Origin: Microcoleus sp. FACHB-68
Lineage (GTDB): Bacteria; Cyanobacteriota; Cyanobacteriia; Cyanobacteriales; Oscillatoriaceae
Reading direction: 5' to 3'
Assembly (NCBI RefSeq): GCF_014695715.1
Contig: NZ_JACJOT010000013.1
Span: forward strand, 372,001 to 436,000
DNA length: 64,000 nt
In this document: one piece after another, positions 48,619 through 58,301 of the stretch
Position numbering within the stretch: position 1 is the stretch's first letter
Layout: every line of letters starts with the position of its first letter
Made by a program: the position numbers and the translations under genes
Notes under the pieces: model-generated
What the model saw: the letters and a program-made list of their open reading frames with translations, nothing else
Database searches by the model: none
Told to the model about the DNA's origin: nothing

Positions 48619-49884
48619 ATGACAACTGACTCGTTACATCCTTCACCGGCATCCGCTCAAGCCGCTCGTCGCGCTTATCAGGCTTCCCTGGAATTAGGCA
48701 CTGTTAAGGGAATAGACCGTTCTCGAACCTTACAAGCAATGGCACAAGCCCTCAAGCGTGAGGCAGACCAGATTTTAGAAGCCAACACGCTGGACTTGGA
48801 AGCGAGTCGGGAAATGGCCGTGCCAGAATTGATTCTGGAGTGGCTGAAACTGACTCCCGAACGGCTGCAAACCACGATCCAAATTCTGCAACGGTTGTCG
48901 GAACTGTCTGATCCCCTGCGGCGGGTGATGAACGCTTCCCACCAAATCGAGCACTCCCAAATTTATTGCCAGCTCATGCCGCTGGGTGTGATCGCGCTGA
49001 TCTACGAAGCATTTCCGGAATTAAGCGCCATCGCAGCCGGCTTGTGCCTGAAAACCGGCAACACGTTAATTCTTAAAGGGGGGAGTGAGGCAAGCCACTC
49101 GAATGAAGTGATTGTGCAAGCGCTACAGTCTGCAGTGCAACAAACAGGGTTGCCGGTGGAATGCTTGCAGCTACTGCCCTCAGACCAAGGCTCATCCATC
49201 CGGGATTTAGTGACTTTAGACCACTATCTGAATTTAGTCATTCCCTATGGCCGGCCCAGTTTGGTGCAGCAAGTCGTGCGGCAGGCAACCGCGCCGGTGT
49301 TGAAATCCGCAATGGGCAACTGTTACCTCTATTGGTCGCCCACCGGCAGCTTAGAAATGGCCCGCTGGGTAATTGGAGATAGCCATCAAAGCGAACCCGA
49401 TCCCGTCAACGCCATCGAGAAAGTCTTAATTCACCGCGATCAAAAACCCTCGTCCTTAACAACACTGTGGAATAGCCTTAAAGAAAAAGGCTTTGAAATT
49501 CGGGGAGACGCTCATCTAGTCGAGGATTTTCCACAATTAAAGCCGGCTCAAACCTCAGAGTGGGGAAACGCCTATTTAACCAAAACCATTGCCTTTAAAG
49601 TTGTAGAAAGTCTCGAAGCCGCAATCGCCTGGATTAATCATTACAGTAGCGGTCATGCCGATTGCATCGTTACCGAATCTTACCAAGAAAGCCGGCAATT
49701 TGCCCTAGGAATCAACAGTGCCTCTACCTACATCAATGCCTCTCCGCGATTTTCCCGCAATCCAAAACAAGGAGATGCCGTTTTTCTAGGAATGTCCAAT
49801 CAAAAAGGACATCGCCGGGGCTTAATCGGTTTAGAAACCCTAACAACCATCAAACATATTGTTCAAGGTAACGGACAATTTTAG
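48619..49884 (+). CDS. Gamma-glutamyl phosphate reductase (ProA) homologue lacking the catalytic Cys
   Basis: A 421-residue aldehyde-dehydrogenase-superfamily protein. MPLGVIALIYEAFPELSAIAAGLCLKTGN is split by clear ProA cofactor motifs, and GHADCIVTES and RGLIGLETLTTIK match the ProA C-terminus. Classical ProA has CN in the nucleophile segment (E. coli: STCNTVETLLV); here the equivalent is PDPVNAIEKVLI with Val263. ProA makes glutamate-5-semialdehyde for proline. Without the thiol, this protein may be a paralogue with changed function. Cyanobacteria such as Synechocystis carry two proA-annotated genes. No symbol is given for this reason. Confidence 0.8.
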   Translation: MTTDSLHPSPASAQAARRAYQASLELGTVKGIDRSRTLQAMAQALKREADQILEANTLDLEASREMAVPELILEWLKLTPERLQTTIQILQRLSELSDPLRRVMNASHQIEHSQIYCQLMPLGVIALIYEAFPELSAIAAGLCLKTGNTLILKGGSEASHSNEVIVQALQSAVQQTGLPVECLQLLPSDQGSSIRDLVTLDHYLNLVIPYGRPSLVQQVVRQATAPVLKSAMGNCYLYWSPTGSLEMARWVIGDSHQSEPDPVNAIEKVLIHRDQKPSSLTTLWNSLKEKGFEIRGDAHLVEDFPQLKPAQTSEWGNAYLTKTIAFKVVESLEAAIAWINHYSSGHADCIVTESYQESRQFALGINSASTYINASPRFSRNPKQGDAVFLGMSNQKGHRRGLIGLETLTTIKHIVQGNGQF

Positions 49885-49998
49885 TGATTCCTGAAGCATA
49901 AAGTATTGGAAAACGGCTCGTTGATTGATCTCGTTTGAGTACAAGTGTCAAGCGTCTTTATATCATCTGGCTTTCAGCCCTCGTTGTCACCCTGCCAG

Positions 49999-50052
49999 TT
50001 TTTAACCACAGATAAACACAGATAGTATTGGCTGTTCATCTGTGGTTAAAAA
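49999..50052. terminator. 15-bp inverted repeat, likely bidirectional terminator
   Basis: TTTTTAACCACAGAT (49999-50013) is the exact reverse complement of 50038-50052. The arms end in T/A runs on either strand, so it could terminate both the ProA-like gene and the convergent RTX-type gene. ACCACAGAT/AACACAGAT units also resemble a dispersed cyanobacterial repeat. Confidence 0.65.
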
Positions 50053-50065
50053 AGCCAGTGATCGA

Positions 50066-51253
50066 TTAGCCAAATAATAATTCAGTGGTGTTTGTGGAGG
50101 AAATATTGTACTGAATATTATCGGCTGTAAAACCTTGAGTTTCTAGCATGGTGATCAGCAATTCACCGCTTCCGAAGCCGCTATTACCGACAATTCCATC
50201 GCTGAGACGGAATTCTGTACCGTCTTCAACCGTAACAACATCAATTGAGTAAATGTCATTAAAGATGATGGTATCGACAGACTCACCGCACCGACACCGC
50301 TCAAATCCAACAATGACATCAAAACCATCTACAAAGTCATAAATAACGGTATCTGATGAGTCATCATCTCCGAGCAGGATCATGTCGTCACCCGTGCCAC
50401 CAATGATTGTATCGTTGCCATAACCGGCATCTAAAGTGTCGTTATTCGCACCACCGATGAGAATATCATTGCCGTTAAACCCATCGACATAGTCTTTACC
50501 AAACCCACCATCAAGGTAGTCATTGCCACTTCTGCCATAGAGAATATCGTTGCCGGTTTCACCAAAAAGCCAGTCATCACCTGTTTCGCCATCGAGATAG
50601 TCTTCATCCTCCGCGCCTAGCATCGTGTCATCATTAACCCCACCAAAAAGCGCATCATTATCGCTGCCGCCATCAAGGTAGTCGCTGCCAGCGCCGCCAT
50701 CGAGGTAGTCATCGCCTTCCTCGCCAAGCAGCGAGTCATTGCCGAAGTCCCCTAAAAGGGTGTCTGCGCCGAATTCTCCCCAAAGCAAGTCATTGTCATC
50801 CCCGCCATCGACGTAGTCATCGCCACCGGCACCGAGTAAGGTATCGTTGCCGGTGTTGCCATTGAGAATGTCATTGCCAATGCCGCCATCGACGTAGTCA
50901 TCGCCAACACCAGCGAAAATCAGATCGTTGCCTTCTTCTCCGTCGATGTAGTCTATGCCGGCTTGTCCATAAATAGTGTCACTGCCGCCTGCGCCTACAA
51001 TGATGTCAACGTTGTCTCCGCCATAAAGTAAGTCAGAATTGGCACCCCCATCAATAATATCTGCGCCATATCCGCCATCAAGAATATCAGCACCGAGTCC
51101 GCCATCAAGTAAGTCATCCCCAAAGCCGCCTTCGATGATATCATCGCCACCTTCGCCGGCAAGGGTGTCATTGCCGCTTCCCCCCACGATGTCTTCATCG
51201 CGGAAAGTCCCTATGTAGATGTCACTGAAGATAGTCCCCAAGTAGGTAGGCAT
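50066..51253 (-). CDS. RTX/hemolysin-type calcium-binding repeat protein
   Basis: About 395 residues; I choose the ATG at 51253 because CGGAG lies 9 nt upstream. From residue ~20 to ~300 it is almost entirely Gly/Asp-rich nonapeptides (GGSGNDTLAGEGGDD, DYLDGGAGSDYLDGGS) that bind Ca2+ in parallel beta-rolls. The final ~90 residues (GDDDSSDTVIYDFVDGFDVI) form the usual capping segment. There is no N-terminal signal peptide, as expected for type I secretion, which uses a C-terminal signal. It may be a surface or motility protein. No type I export genes are adjacent. Confidence 0.92.
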   Translation of the reverse strand: MPTYLGTIFSDIYIGTFRDEDIVGGSGNDTLAGEGGDDIIEGGFGDDLLDGGLGADILDGGYGADIIDGGANSDLLYGGDNVDIIVGAGGSDTIYGQAGIDYIDGEEGNDLIFAGVGDDYVDGGIGNDILNGNTGNDTLLGAGGDDYVDGGDDNDLLWGEFGADTLLGDFGNDSLLGEEGDDYLDGGAGSDYLDGGSDNDALFGGVNDDTMLGAEDEDYLDGETGDDWLFGETGNDILYGRSGNDYLDGGFGKDYVDGFNGNDILIGGANNDTLDAGYGNDTIIGGTGDDMILLGDDDSSDTVIYDFVDGFDVIVGFERCRCGESVDTIIFNDIYSIDVVTVEDGTEFRLSDGIVGNSGFGSGELLITMLETQGFTADNIQYNISSTNTTELLFG

Positions 51254-51308
51254 AATGTGCACTCCGTTTACTAACGTCTCAGCCTGTAGCCGGCTGTCAC
51301 AGGAATAT

Positions 51309-51467
51309 ATGTTTGAGAAACGAGCACTTATGCGGATTTTTGACAGTTTTTTGCCGGCAACCGTTGCTGAGTTAGCCCAAACTTCCTGCCGGCAAGGCGT
51401 GCAGCCTCAACAGGTATCAGAAGCAGACAGCCTGGAATTGAAGAAGAAAGTTAAAAAACTCTCTTAA
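51309..51467 (+). CDS. Possible small protein (52 aa), unrecognised
   Basis: An ATG at 51309 has AGGA 4 nt upstream. The frame encodes MFEKRALMRIFDSFLPATV followed by a Gln/Ser-rich centre and a Lys-rich end. I do not recognise it. It lies between the divergent RTX gene and the large sensor kinase, so it may be a chance frame. Confidence 0.25.
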   Translation: MFEKRALMRIFDSFLPATVAELAQTSCRQGVQPQQVSEADSLELKKKVKKLS

Positions 51468-51564
51468 CTGCTCGTAACAGCCGGCAATCATGGCAACCGG
51501 GTTTCAATCGCATTAGAATATAGCCACATTCAAGGGAAAGCGCTTGCAGCAGGTATTTTAGGGG

Positions 51565-54500
51565 ATGCAAGCAAGCGCAGAAAACGTTTGTGTTTTGAAT
51601 TTTGAAGGGCAGCGATCTCAAATTATGTCTAGAAACCTTGCAGAGACTCAGCCAGAACAGTCATTAAGCCCCAATGAGAACTTGTACCGAGAACTTGTCC
51701 AAAACGCAAATTGCATCATTTTGCAAATGGACACTCAGGGACATATTACTTTTATCAATCATTTCGCTCAAAGCTTTTTTGGCTACTCTCAGGATGAAAT
51801 TCTAGGCAGAAGTGTCGTGGGTACGATTGTGCCTCAAACAGATACATCCGGGCGCGATCTCGATGCCACGATCCGGGATATCATTCAACATCCGGAACAG
51901 TATCAGCGCAATGAAAATGAAAATATGTGTCGCAATGGCGATCGCCTCTGGGTCGCGTGGACGAACAAAGCGATTTTAGACGCAGACGGGCACATTGCAG
52001 AAATCCTTTGTATTGGTAATGATATGACGGCTCGCATTAAAGCAGAAGAGGAACTGCGGAAAAGTGAAGCCCGCTATCGCGCGATTATCGAAGATCAAAC
52101 CGAATTAATCTGCCGATTTTTGGCAGATGGCACCCTCACTTTTGTTAATGGTGCGTACTGTCGTTACTTTGCCAAAGAAAGCGAAGAATTGATTGGAAAA
52201 AATCTATTTTCTTTAATTTTAGAAGAAGAGCGAGAAACGGTTAAAAGTTGTATCACTTGCCTCAATCAGGAAGAGCCGGTGAGGATAGTTGAACACAAAG
52301 TCACGTTACCAAACGGACATATTCAGTGGCACCAGTGGACAAATCGGGCACTGTTTGATGATCAAGGTAACTTTATTGAATATCAGGGTGTGGGGCGAGA
52401 TATTACCCCTCTGAAACAGGCACAAGCCGCATTGCAACTGGCAAATGCAGAACTCGAATGCCGGGTGGAGGATCGCACCGCTGCTTTAGTGAGAGCAAAC
52501 AAGCACCTGCGCTTAGAAATTGCTCAACGCGAGCAGGCAGAGCAAGCACTTTTGCTTCAGCGCAACTTTGTTTCTACAATTCTCGATACTGCCGGCGCTT
52601 TAGTGGTGGTTCTCGACACGCAAGGGAGAATTATCCGCTTTAATCGAGCTTGTGAGCAAACCACCGGATACTCGGCTGAGGAAGTGATTGGTCAGCCTTT
52701 CTGGGATTTGTTCTTGCTGCCGGAAGAAGTCGAGCCGGTTAAAAACGTCTTTAAAACCCTTTGCTTGGGGGAACTGCCGATGCAGTATGAAAACCATTGG
52801 GTGGCCCGCGATGGCAGACGCCGGCTGATTGCTTGGTCGAATAAGGCACTTTTAGATAGCACTGGCAATGTTGAATATATTATCGGCAGTGGAATTGACA
52901 TCACCGAACGTTCGAGAGCTGAAGAAGCGCTGCGAAAAAGTGAAGCGTTTCTGCGTACCATCGTTGCGAATGCGCCACTCACGTTATGGGCAGTTGATCG
53001 GGAGGGGAAATTCACCTTTTCAGAAGGCAAAGTTTTAGAGACACTGGGACTGCGTCCCGGACAACTGCTGGGGCAATCCATTTTTGATGTTTATCGGGAA
53101 GTGCCCCAAATTGTAGAGAACTGCCGCCGCGCGTTGGCCGGCGAAGCATTTAGCTGTACAGTCGAGCTAAATGGGCTGGCGTTTGAGTCTTGGTACAATC
53201 CGCTGTTTAACGATAGCGGTCAAGTCACCGGCTTAATTGGAACCGCGTTTGATATTACGGAACGCAAACGAGCGCTAGAGGCTATTGAGCGAGAACGCCG
53301 GCTGTTTATGGGAGGGCCGGTAACCGTTTTCCGGTGGCGCGAACAAGAAAACTGGCCGGTGGAATATGTCTCACCAAATGTCAGTCAATGGGGTTTCGAT
53401 CCAGAGGAATTAATGAGTGGCAGAGTGCCCTACGACCGCATTCTGCATCCTGATGATCTGGCCAGAGCCTGTGCTGAGGTGGAAGCCAATATTGCTGCCG
53501 GTTTGACTTCTTTTGAACAGGACTACCGAATTATTTGCCCTGACGGTCAGGTACGGTGGGTTTATGACTTCACGTTTGTTGTCCGAAATGATGCTGGACA
53601 AGTGATTAATTATGAGGGGTATGTTCTCGATATCACCGACCGCAAGCGGGCTGAAGCGAACAATCGCAGCTTAGTGAGCGCCATCCCAGATTTAATTTTT
53701 CGGATTGGCAGAGATGGCACTTATTTAGATGTGAAAGCGCCAAAAGATAGCTTTATACTGAAACCTGCCAGTGAGCAAATTGGCAAAAACATTTACGACA
53801 TTTTGCCGGCATCTGTGGCGAAGCAGCGCATGGATTATGTTGAAAAAGCTTTAGCAACAGGTGAGTTGCAAGTTTTTGAGTTTCAGTTGCCTTTTCCAGA
53901 CCTCAAAGAACATTATTATGAGGCGCGAATTGTCGTAAGTGGGGAAGATGAAGTTTTGACAATTGTGCGAGATATCACCCAGCGTAAGCAAGCAGAACAA
54001 GCTCTCCAAGAGGCAAAAGACCAATTGCAAGCGGTTTTAGATGCAGTGCCGGGATGTGTTTCTTGGATTGGCTCAGATTTAAAATATCAGGGAGTCAATC
54101 GGTATTTAGCAAATATTTGTGGGTTATCACCGGCAGACTTTGTGGGCAAAGAAATGGGCTTTCTCAATATAGCCGGTGGATTTAGAGAGTTTGTGAATCA
54201 ATTTTTTGCCTCGCCGGCACAGGAAGCCTCTCAAGAAATAGAGATCGCTCAGCCGCTGCATGAAAACATTGCGATAAAAACTCCAAACAAACATCATTTA
54301 TTGGTGGCTCAAAAATACTTACAAGGTCAAGCTGCTGTCTGTGTTGGTGTTGATATTACAGACCGCAAGCAAGCTCAGGAGGCGCTGTTACAGTCAGAGC
54401 AAAAGTTTTCAAAAGCCTTTCGTTCCAGCCCAAGTTCAATGAGCATTAGTACCCTAAATGAGGGGCGCTATTTGGATGTGAATGAGAGTTGCTTACGGAT

Positions 54501-56148
54501 TTTTGGCTATCAGCGCGACGAGGTAATCGGGCGAACTTCCTACGAACTCAATCTTTGGGTTAATCTTGAAGATCGCGAAAGAATGAAACAGCAATTGCTA
54601 GAGGATGGTGTTGTTTATAACCAGGACGTTCAACTGCGGACAAAAACAGGAGAAGTGCGTGTGGGTTTGCTTTCTGCTGAAATTATTACGCTTAACGGTG
54701 AGTGTTGTTTGTTAGCGGTTACGAATGATATTACTGACCGAGTTTTGGCTGAGAAACAATTGCGGGAAGCGCAAGAACGCGAACGTTTGTTAGCAGAAAT
54801 TGCCTTGCGCGTTCACCAGTCTTGTGATTTGGAGCAAATTCTTAACACAACGGTTGAGGAAGTTCGGCAATTTTTGAAAGCTGATCGCGTTTATATCGGT
54901 CATTTGGATGAGAATTTAGATGGTTTAATTGTCGCAGAATCTGTGACTGCCGGCTTTCCCTCTTCTTTAGGACACGTGACCCCGCGTGATATCTATTTTG
55001 GGGAAATTAAAATACTTTTTGACGAGGTTTCAGTTCGCGCTGTTGATGATACCAGTCTGAAGGAATCTCCTTCTGCTTATATTGCCCAGTATTATGCAGA
55101 TTTTAAAGTCAAATCGAGTTTGGCAGTTCGGCTGCTTGTGGACGATCAGATGTTTGGATTGTTGGTGGCGAATCAATGCGATCATCCGCGTCACTGGGAA
55201 CCGTTTGAGCTGCAATTTTTGGAACGACTGGCGACGCCGGTATCAATGGCGATTAAACAAGCCCAACTTTACCAAAAATTAGCAGCGAGTGCGGCTAATT
55301 TGGAATGGCTGGTAGGGGAACGCACGGCGCAGTTGCAACAGCGAAATCAGGAATTGCAAGAGATTAATCAGTTGAAAGATTTGTTTTTACACGCAGTTAC
55401 TCACGATTTACGAACGCCGGTGATGGGTTCGTTATTGGTATTGAATAATTTGCTGAGCAGTCAGCCGGCTGCTGGGGAGACTGGTATTCAGAATTTATCC
55501 TCTAAAATTGAAATTCCTCGCTCAATTTTAGAGCGGATGATTCAAGGCAGTCAGCGGCAACTTAAGATGATTAATTCGCTGCTAGAAGTTCATTCCACTG
55601 AAGTGCGAGGAATTGTACTTGAGCGGGAGCCGCTGCAGTTGAGCCGGCTCATTGCAGCAATTGTGGCGGACTTAGAGCCTCTGTTGGCTAAAAATCAAGC
55701 AATGCTGACTAATTGGGTGCCGGCTGAGCTGCCGGTGGTGAGTGCGGATTCGGCGCAGTTATGGCGCGTGTTTGAAAATCTAATCACGAATGCTTTAAAT
55801 CATAATCCGCCAGGACTTCAATTAACGATTGCTGCGACAGTGATTAGTGAGGAAATAACAGAAACAACAGACGAGGAAGCAGCAAATTTTGTTATTTCTT
55901 CTAATCCAAGATTGCAGATGATTCGCTGCACAGTTCAAGACAGTGGCGTAGGGATGAGTCAAGAGCAATGCAATCAATTATTTGAACTTTACACTCGTGG
56001 CACTCATGCCCGCCGATCTACCGGCCTTGGTTTGGGGTTATATTTATGCCGGCAAATTATTACTGCTCACGGCGGTGAAATTGGGGTCGATAGTGTTCCG
56101 GGTTCTGGGTCTACTTTCTGGTTCACTTTACCTCTAGACATACAGTAG
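51565..56148 (+). CDS. Giant multi-PAS, GAF sensor histidine kinase
   Basis: A 1527-residue soluble kinase with no membrane helix. About eight PAS/PAC modules run from ~35 to ~1060, many ending in the DIT-R-KQAE-type linker (VGRDITPLKQAQ, GIDITERSRAEE, VRDITQRKQAEQ). A GAF domain lies at about 1080-1245. After a coiled coil, HisKA has HAVTHDLRTPV with His1280, then NLITNALNHNP, DSGVGMSQEQ and TGLGLGLYLC form the ATPase. The start could also be an ATG 20 codons in. It ends 20 nt before the Csx3-like gene, so they are likely one transcript. Input signals are unknown. Confidence 0.93.
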   Translation: MQASAENVCVLNFEGQRSQIMSRNLAETQPEQSLSPNENLYRELVQNANCIILQMDTQGHITFINHFAQSFFGYSQDEILGRSVVGTIVPQTDTSGRDLDATIRDIIQHPEQYQRNENENMCRNGDRLWVAWTNKAILDADGHIAEILCIGNDMTARIKAEEELRKSEARYRAIIEDQTELICRFLADGTLTFVNGAYCRYFAKESEELIGKNLFSLILEEERETVKSCITCLNQEEPVRIVEHKVTLPNGHIQWHQWTNRALFDDQGNFIEYQGVGRDITPLKQAQAALQLANAELECRVEDRTAALVRANKHLRLEIAQREQAEQALLLQRNFVSTILDTAGALVVVLDTQGRIIRFNRACEQTTGYSAEEVIGQPFWDLFLLPEEVEPVKNVFKTLCLGELPMQYENHWVARDGRRRLIAWSNKALLDSTGNVEYIIGSGIDITERSRAEEALRKSEAFLRTIVANAPLTLWAVDREGKFTFSEGKVLETLGLRPGQLLGQSIFDVYREVPQIVENCRRALAGEAFSCTVELNGLAFESWYNPLFNDSGQVTGLIGTAFDITERKRALEAIERERRLFMGGPVTVFRWREQENWPVEYVSPNVSQWGFDPEELMSGRVPYDRILHPDDLARACAEVEANIAAGLTSFEQDYRIICPDGQVRWVYDFTFVVRNDAGQVINYEGYVLDITDRKRAEANNRSLVSAIPDLIFRIGRDGTYLDVKAPKDSFILKPASEQIGKNIYDILPASVAKQRMDYVEKALATGELQVFEFQLPFPDLKEHYYEARIVVSGEDEVLTIVRDITQRKQAEQALQEAKDQLQAVLDAVPGCVSWIGSDLKYQGVNRYLANICGLSPADFVGKEMGFLNIAGGFREFVNQFFASPAQEASQEIEIAQPLHENIAIKTPNKHHLLVAQKYLQGQAAVCVGVDITDRKQAQEALLQSEQKFSKAFRSSPSSMSISTLNEGRYLDVNESCLRIFGYQRDEVIGRTSYELNLWVNLEDRERMKQQLLEDGVVYNQDVQLRTKTGEVRVGLLSAEIITLNGECCLLAVTNDITDRVLAEKQLREAQERERLLAEIALRVHQSCDLEQILNTTVEEVRQFLKADRVYIGHLDENLDGLIVAESVTAGFPSSLGHVTPRDIYFGEIKILFDEVSVRAVDDTSLKESPSAYIAQYYADFKVKSSLAVRLLVDDQMFGLLVANQCDHPRHWEPFELQFLERLATPVSMAIKQAQLYQKLAASAANLEWLVGERTAQLQQRNQELQEINQLKDLFLHAVTHDLRTPVMGSLLVLNNLLSSQPAAGETGIQNLSSKIEIPRSILERMIQGSQRQLKMINSLLEVHSTEVRGIVLEREPLQLSRLIAAIVADLEPLLAKNQAMLTNWVPAELPVVSADSAQLWRVFENLITNALNHNPPGLQLTIAATVISEEITETTDEEAANFVISSNPRLQMIRCTVQDSGVGMSQEQCNQLFELYTRGTHARRSTGLGLGLYLCRQIITAHGGEIGVDSVPGSGSTFWFTLPLDIQ

Positions 56149-56168
56149 AAACACTTTCAAAAAAAATC

Positions 56169-56666
56169 ATGAATGCCATTCAACTCAAAGTGATTCCTCA
56201 TCAAACTCACTCAGGTTTGCCTTATCAGCATCTGCACATTGAAATTACGAATGACAATGGGATTATTATGCTGGCAGACCTCAAGGGATTAAAACTTCCC
56301 CCAGGAATTGATTTTACGCAAGGTATTGTCATTGAAGGGAAAGGCCCCATTTGGCTTTACGGCTATCTCGTCCATGAATGTCACCCGGCAGCTTGGGTCG
56401 GGTGTTATGACCCCCGGTTAGGAATAGTAGTGGTATCGACTCATACCCATGAGGTTTCGATTTCTGAGGTGTTTAAGGTGGATATGCCGGTTTTGGGAGG
56501 CAGTGAGTGTTCGCTTTCCCGACAATTTGAATCATGTTTACGAGTTAAATTTCGTTTTGAGCAAGTGCAGCACAGTCTTGAAGCAATGGTGAATCAAACT
56601 GCCAGAATCGAGAAAGGCAAGCACTTTAAAATTTTTCCAACTTTTAACAAGTTATTTATATGCTAA
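56169..56666 (+). CDS. csx3: Csx3/Crn3-like CRISPR ring nuclease, orphan
   Basis: A 165-residue protein. Residues ~1-108 match Csx3: VIEGKGPIWLYGYLVH followed by WVGCYDPRLGIVVVSTHT. The catalytic residues reported for archaeal Csx3 (His60, Asp69, Arg71) correspond to His72, Asp81 and Arg83. Csx3/Crn3 degrades cyclic tetra-adenylate, the second messenger of type III CRISPR. The ~55-residue C-terminal extension (FRFEQVQHSLEAMV, HFKIFPTFNKLF) is extra and unrecognised. No cas gene or repeat array is in the window. It follows a sensor kinase by 20 nt and precedes lysS by 35 nt. Confidence 0.85.
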   Translation: MNAIQLKVIPHQTHSGLPYQHLHIEITNDNGIIMLADLKGLKLPPGIDFTQGIVIEGKGPIWLYGYLVHECHPAAWVGCYDPRLGIVVVSTHTHEVSISEVFKVDMPVLGGSECSLSRQFESCLRVKFRFEQVQHSLEAMVNQTARIEKGKHFKIFPTFNKLFIC

Positions 56667-56701
56667 AATTTTATGTTTGACTTAACACAGGATGCTAGGG
56701 A

Positions 56702-58258
56702 ATGACTCGGAGTGAAGCGGAAGTTCGAGCGCAAAAAGTAGATGAACTGCGAGCGCAAGGGATAGAACCTTATCCCAGCCAATCTTATCAGCGGTCGCAC
56801 ACCACACAACAAGTTCACGATTTATTTAGTCAGCCAGGAAACGAACTGCAAAATGAAGAAACCGACCCCGAAGAACGTGAACTTCGGGTTTCAGGACGTA
56901 TTACTTCAAAACGTGACAGTGGCAAAATTTGCTTTATCGATTTAACCGATGCCACCGGCAAGATTCAACTGAAGATCGAAAAGAACGAAGTTACCGGCGA
57001 TCCCGGCTTATCTTTTGACCAAATTAAAAAACTGCTTGATGTGGGAGATTTCGCCGGCGCTGTTGGAATTGGCTGTCGCACTAAGCGGGGAGAACTTTCA
57101 ATTCAGGTTAAAGAATTGGATGTTTTGTCAAAAGCAACAATCCCCTTTCCTGATGCCTATTACGGTGTAAATGACCCGGAAACTTGCCGCCGGCATCGGG
57201 AAATGGATCTGGCCGGCAACTTAGAATCTTTCAATCGTTTTCAACTTCGCAGCCGCATCATTCAAAGCATTCGCGCTTACTTAGTTGACGCGAATTTTTA
57301 TGAAATTGAAACCCCAATTTTGCAAGCCATTTATGGCGGCGCTGCGGCTAGACCTTTCATCACCCATCATAACGCCCTAGATGTCGATTTGTATCTGCGG
57401 ATTGCCCCAGAATTGTTTTTAAAAAGGGCTGTTTGTGGCGGTTTTGAGCGGGTTTTTGAACTCGGTAGAGTGTTTAGAAATGAAGGCGTTGACAGCACCC
57501 ATAATCCTGAATTTACAGGATTAGAAGTTTACCAGGCTTATGCAGATTACTTCGATATTTTAGCAGTGGTAGAAGATGTCATGTGTCACGCTGCTACGGC
57601 TGTTTTTGGGGAGCAAACAGAAATTGAATATCAGGGACAAACGATTAGCTTAAACCGGCAATACGATTACAGTGACAAATATCCAGGGTTTGCCGGCAAG
57701 CATTGGCAAGTCAAAACAATGGTTGAAGCGGTTAAAGATGAAACCGGCTTAGATTTTGATGTTTTAGATTTACCGGCAGCCATCCAAGCAGCAGAAGAAC
57801 GGGGACTTAACCTTTCTAAGTTAGAAAAACAAAGCTTAGGTTATGTTCTCTATGCCGTCTTTGATAAGTTGGTAGAATCAACCTTAATTCAGCCAACGTT
57901 TATCATAGATTTTCCCGTAGAAGTCAGTCCCTTGGCGAAAGGACATCGCAGCAAGCCGGGTTATGTTGAGCGGTTTGAATTATTTATCGCCGGCACTGAA
58001 TATTCCAACGGATTTTCAGAGTTAAATGATCCGAAAGAGCAAAGAAAGCGATTTGAAGAACAGTTAGCGCAAAAGAATGCCGGTGATGATGAAGCGCATC
58101 CAATGGATGAAGATTTTATCGAAGCTTTATCGTTAGGAATGCCGAATTGTGCCGGCATGGGAATTGGAGTAGATCGCCTCGTGATGCTGTTAACAAATAC
58201 GCAAAGTATCCGAGATGTGGTGATGTTCCCCACCATGAGACCTGTGAAGGATTCTTAG
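56702..58258 (+). CDS. lysS: Lysyl-tRNA synthetase (class II)
   Basis: A 518-residue enzyme. The OB-fold anticodon domain covers about 60-180 (RVSGRITSKRDSGKICFIDL). The class II core follows, with ETPILQAIYGGAAARPF, motif 2 FELGRVFRNEGVDSTHNPEF and motif 3 GMGIGVDRLVMLLT near the end. It charges tRNA-Lys with lysine using ATP and works as a dimer in the cytosol. The ATG lies 35 nt after the Csx3-like stop. The length is slightly above the ~500 usual because of a longer loop near residue 300. Confidence 0.96.
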   Translation: MTRSEAEVRAQKVDELRAQGIEPYPSQSYQRSHTTQQVHDLFSQPGNELQNEETDPEERELRVSGRITSKRDSGKICFIDLTDATGKIQLKIEKNEVTGDPGLSFDQIKKLLDVGDFAGAVGIGCRTKRGELSIQVKELDVLSKATIPFPDAYYGVNDPETCRRHREMDLAGNLESFNRFQLRSRIIQSIRAYLVDANFYEIETPILQAIYGGAAARPFITHHNALDVDLYLRIAPELFLKRAVCGGFERVFELGRVFRNEGVDSTHNPEFTGLEVYQAYADYFDILAVVEDVMCHAATAVFGEQTEIEYQGQTISLNRQYDYSDKYPGFAGKHWQVKTMVEAVKDETGLDFDVLDLPAAIQAAEERGLNLSKLEKQSLGYVLYAVFDKLVESTLIQPTFIIDFPVEVSPLAKGHRSKPGYVERFELFIAGTEYSNGFSELNDPKEQRKRFEEQLAQKNAGDDEAHPMDEDFIEALSLGMPNCAGMGIGVDRLVMLLTNTQSIRDVVMFPTMRPVKDS

Positions 58259-58301
58259 GCCGGTTTAAGAATTTTACGGTACTCGCGCTTACCCAGAAGA
58301 T

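Noticed and set aside
50066-51253. Regularly spaced repeats as a possible CRISPR array
   Set aside because: The repeats lie in an open frame and encode the Gly/Asp nonapeptides of an RTX protein; there are no unique spacers of constant length.
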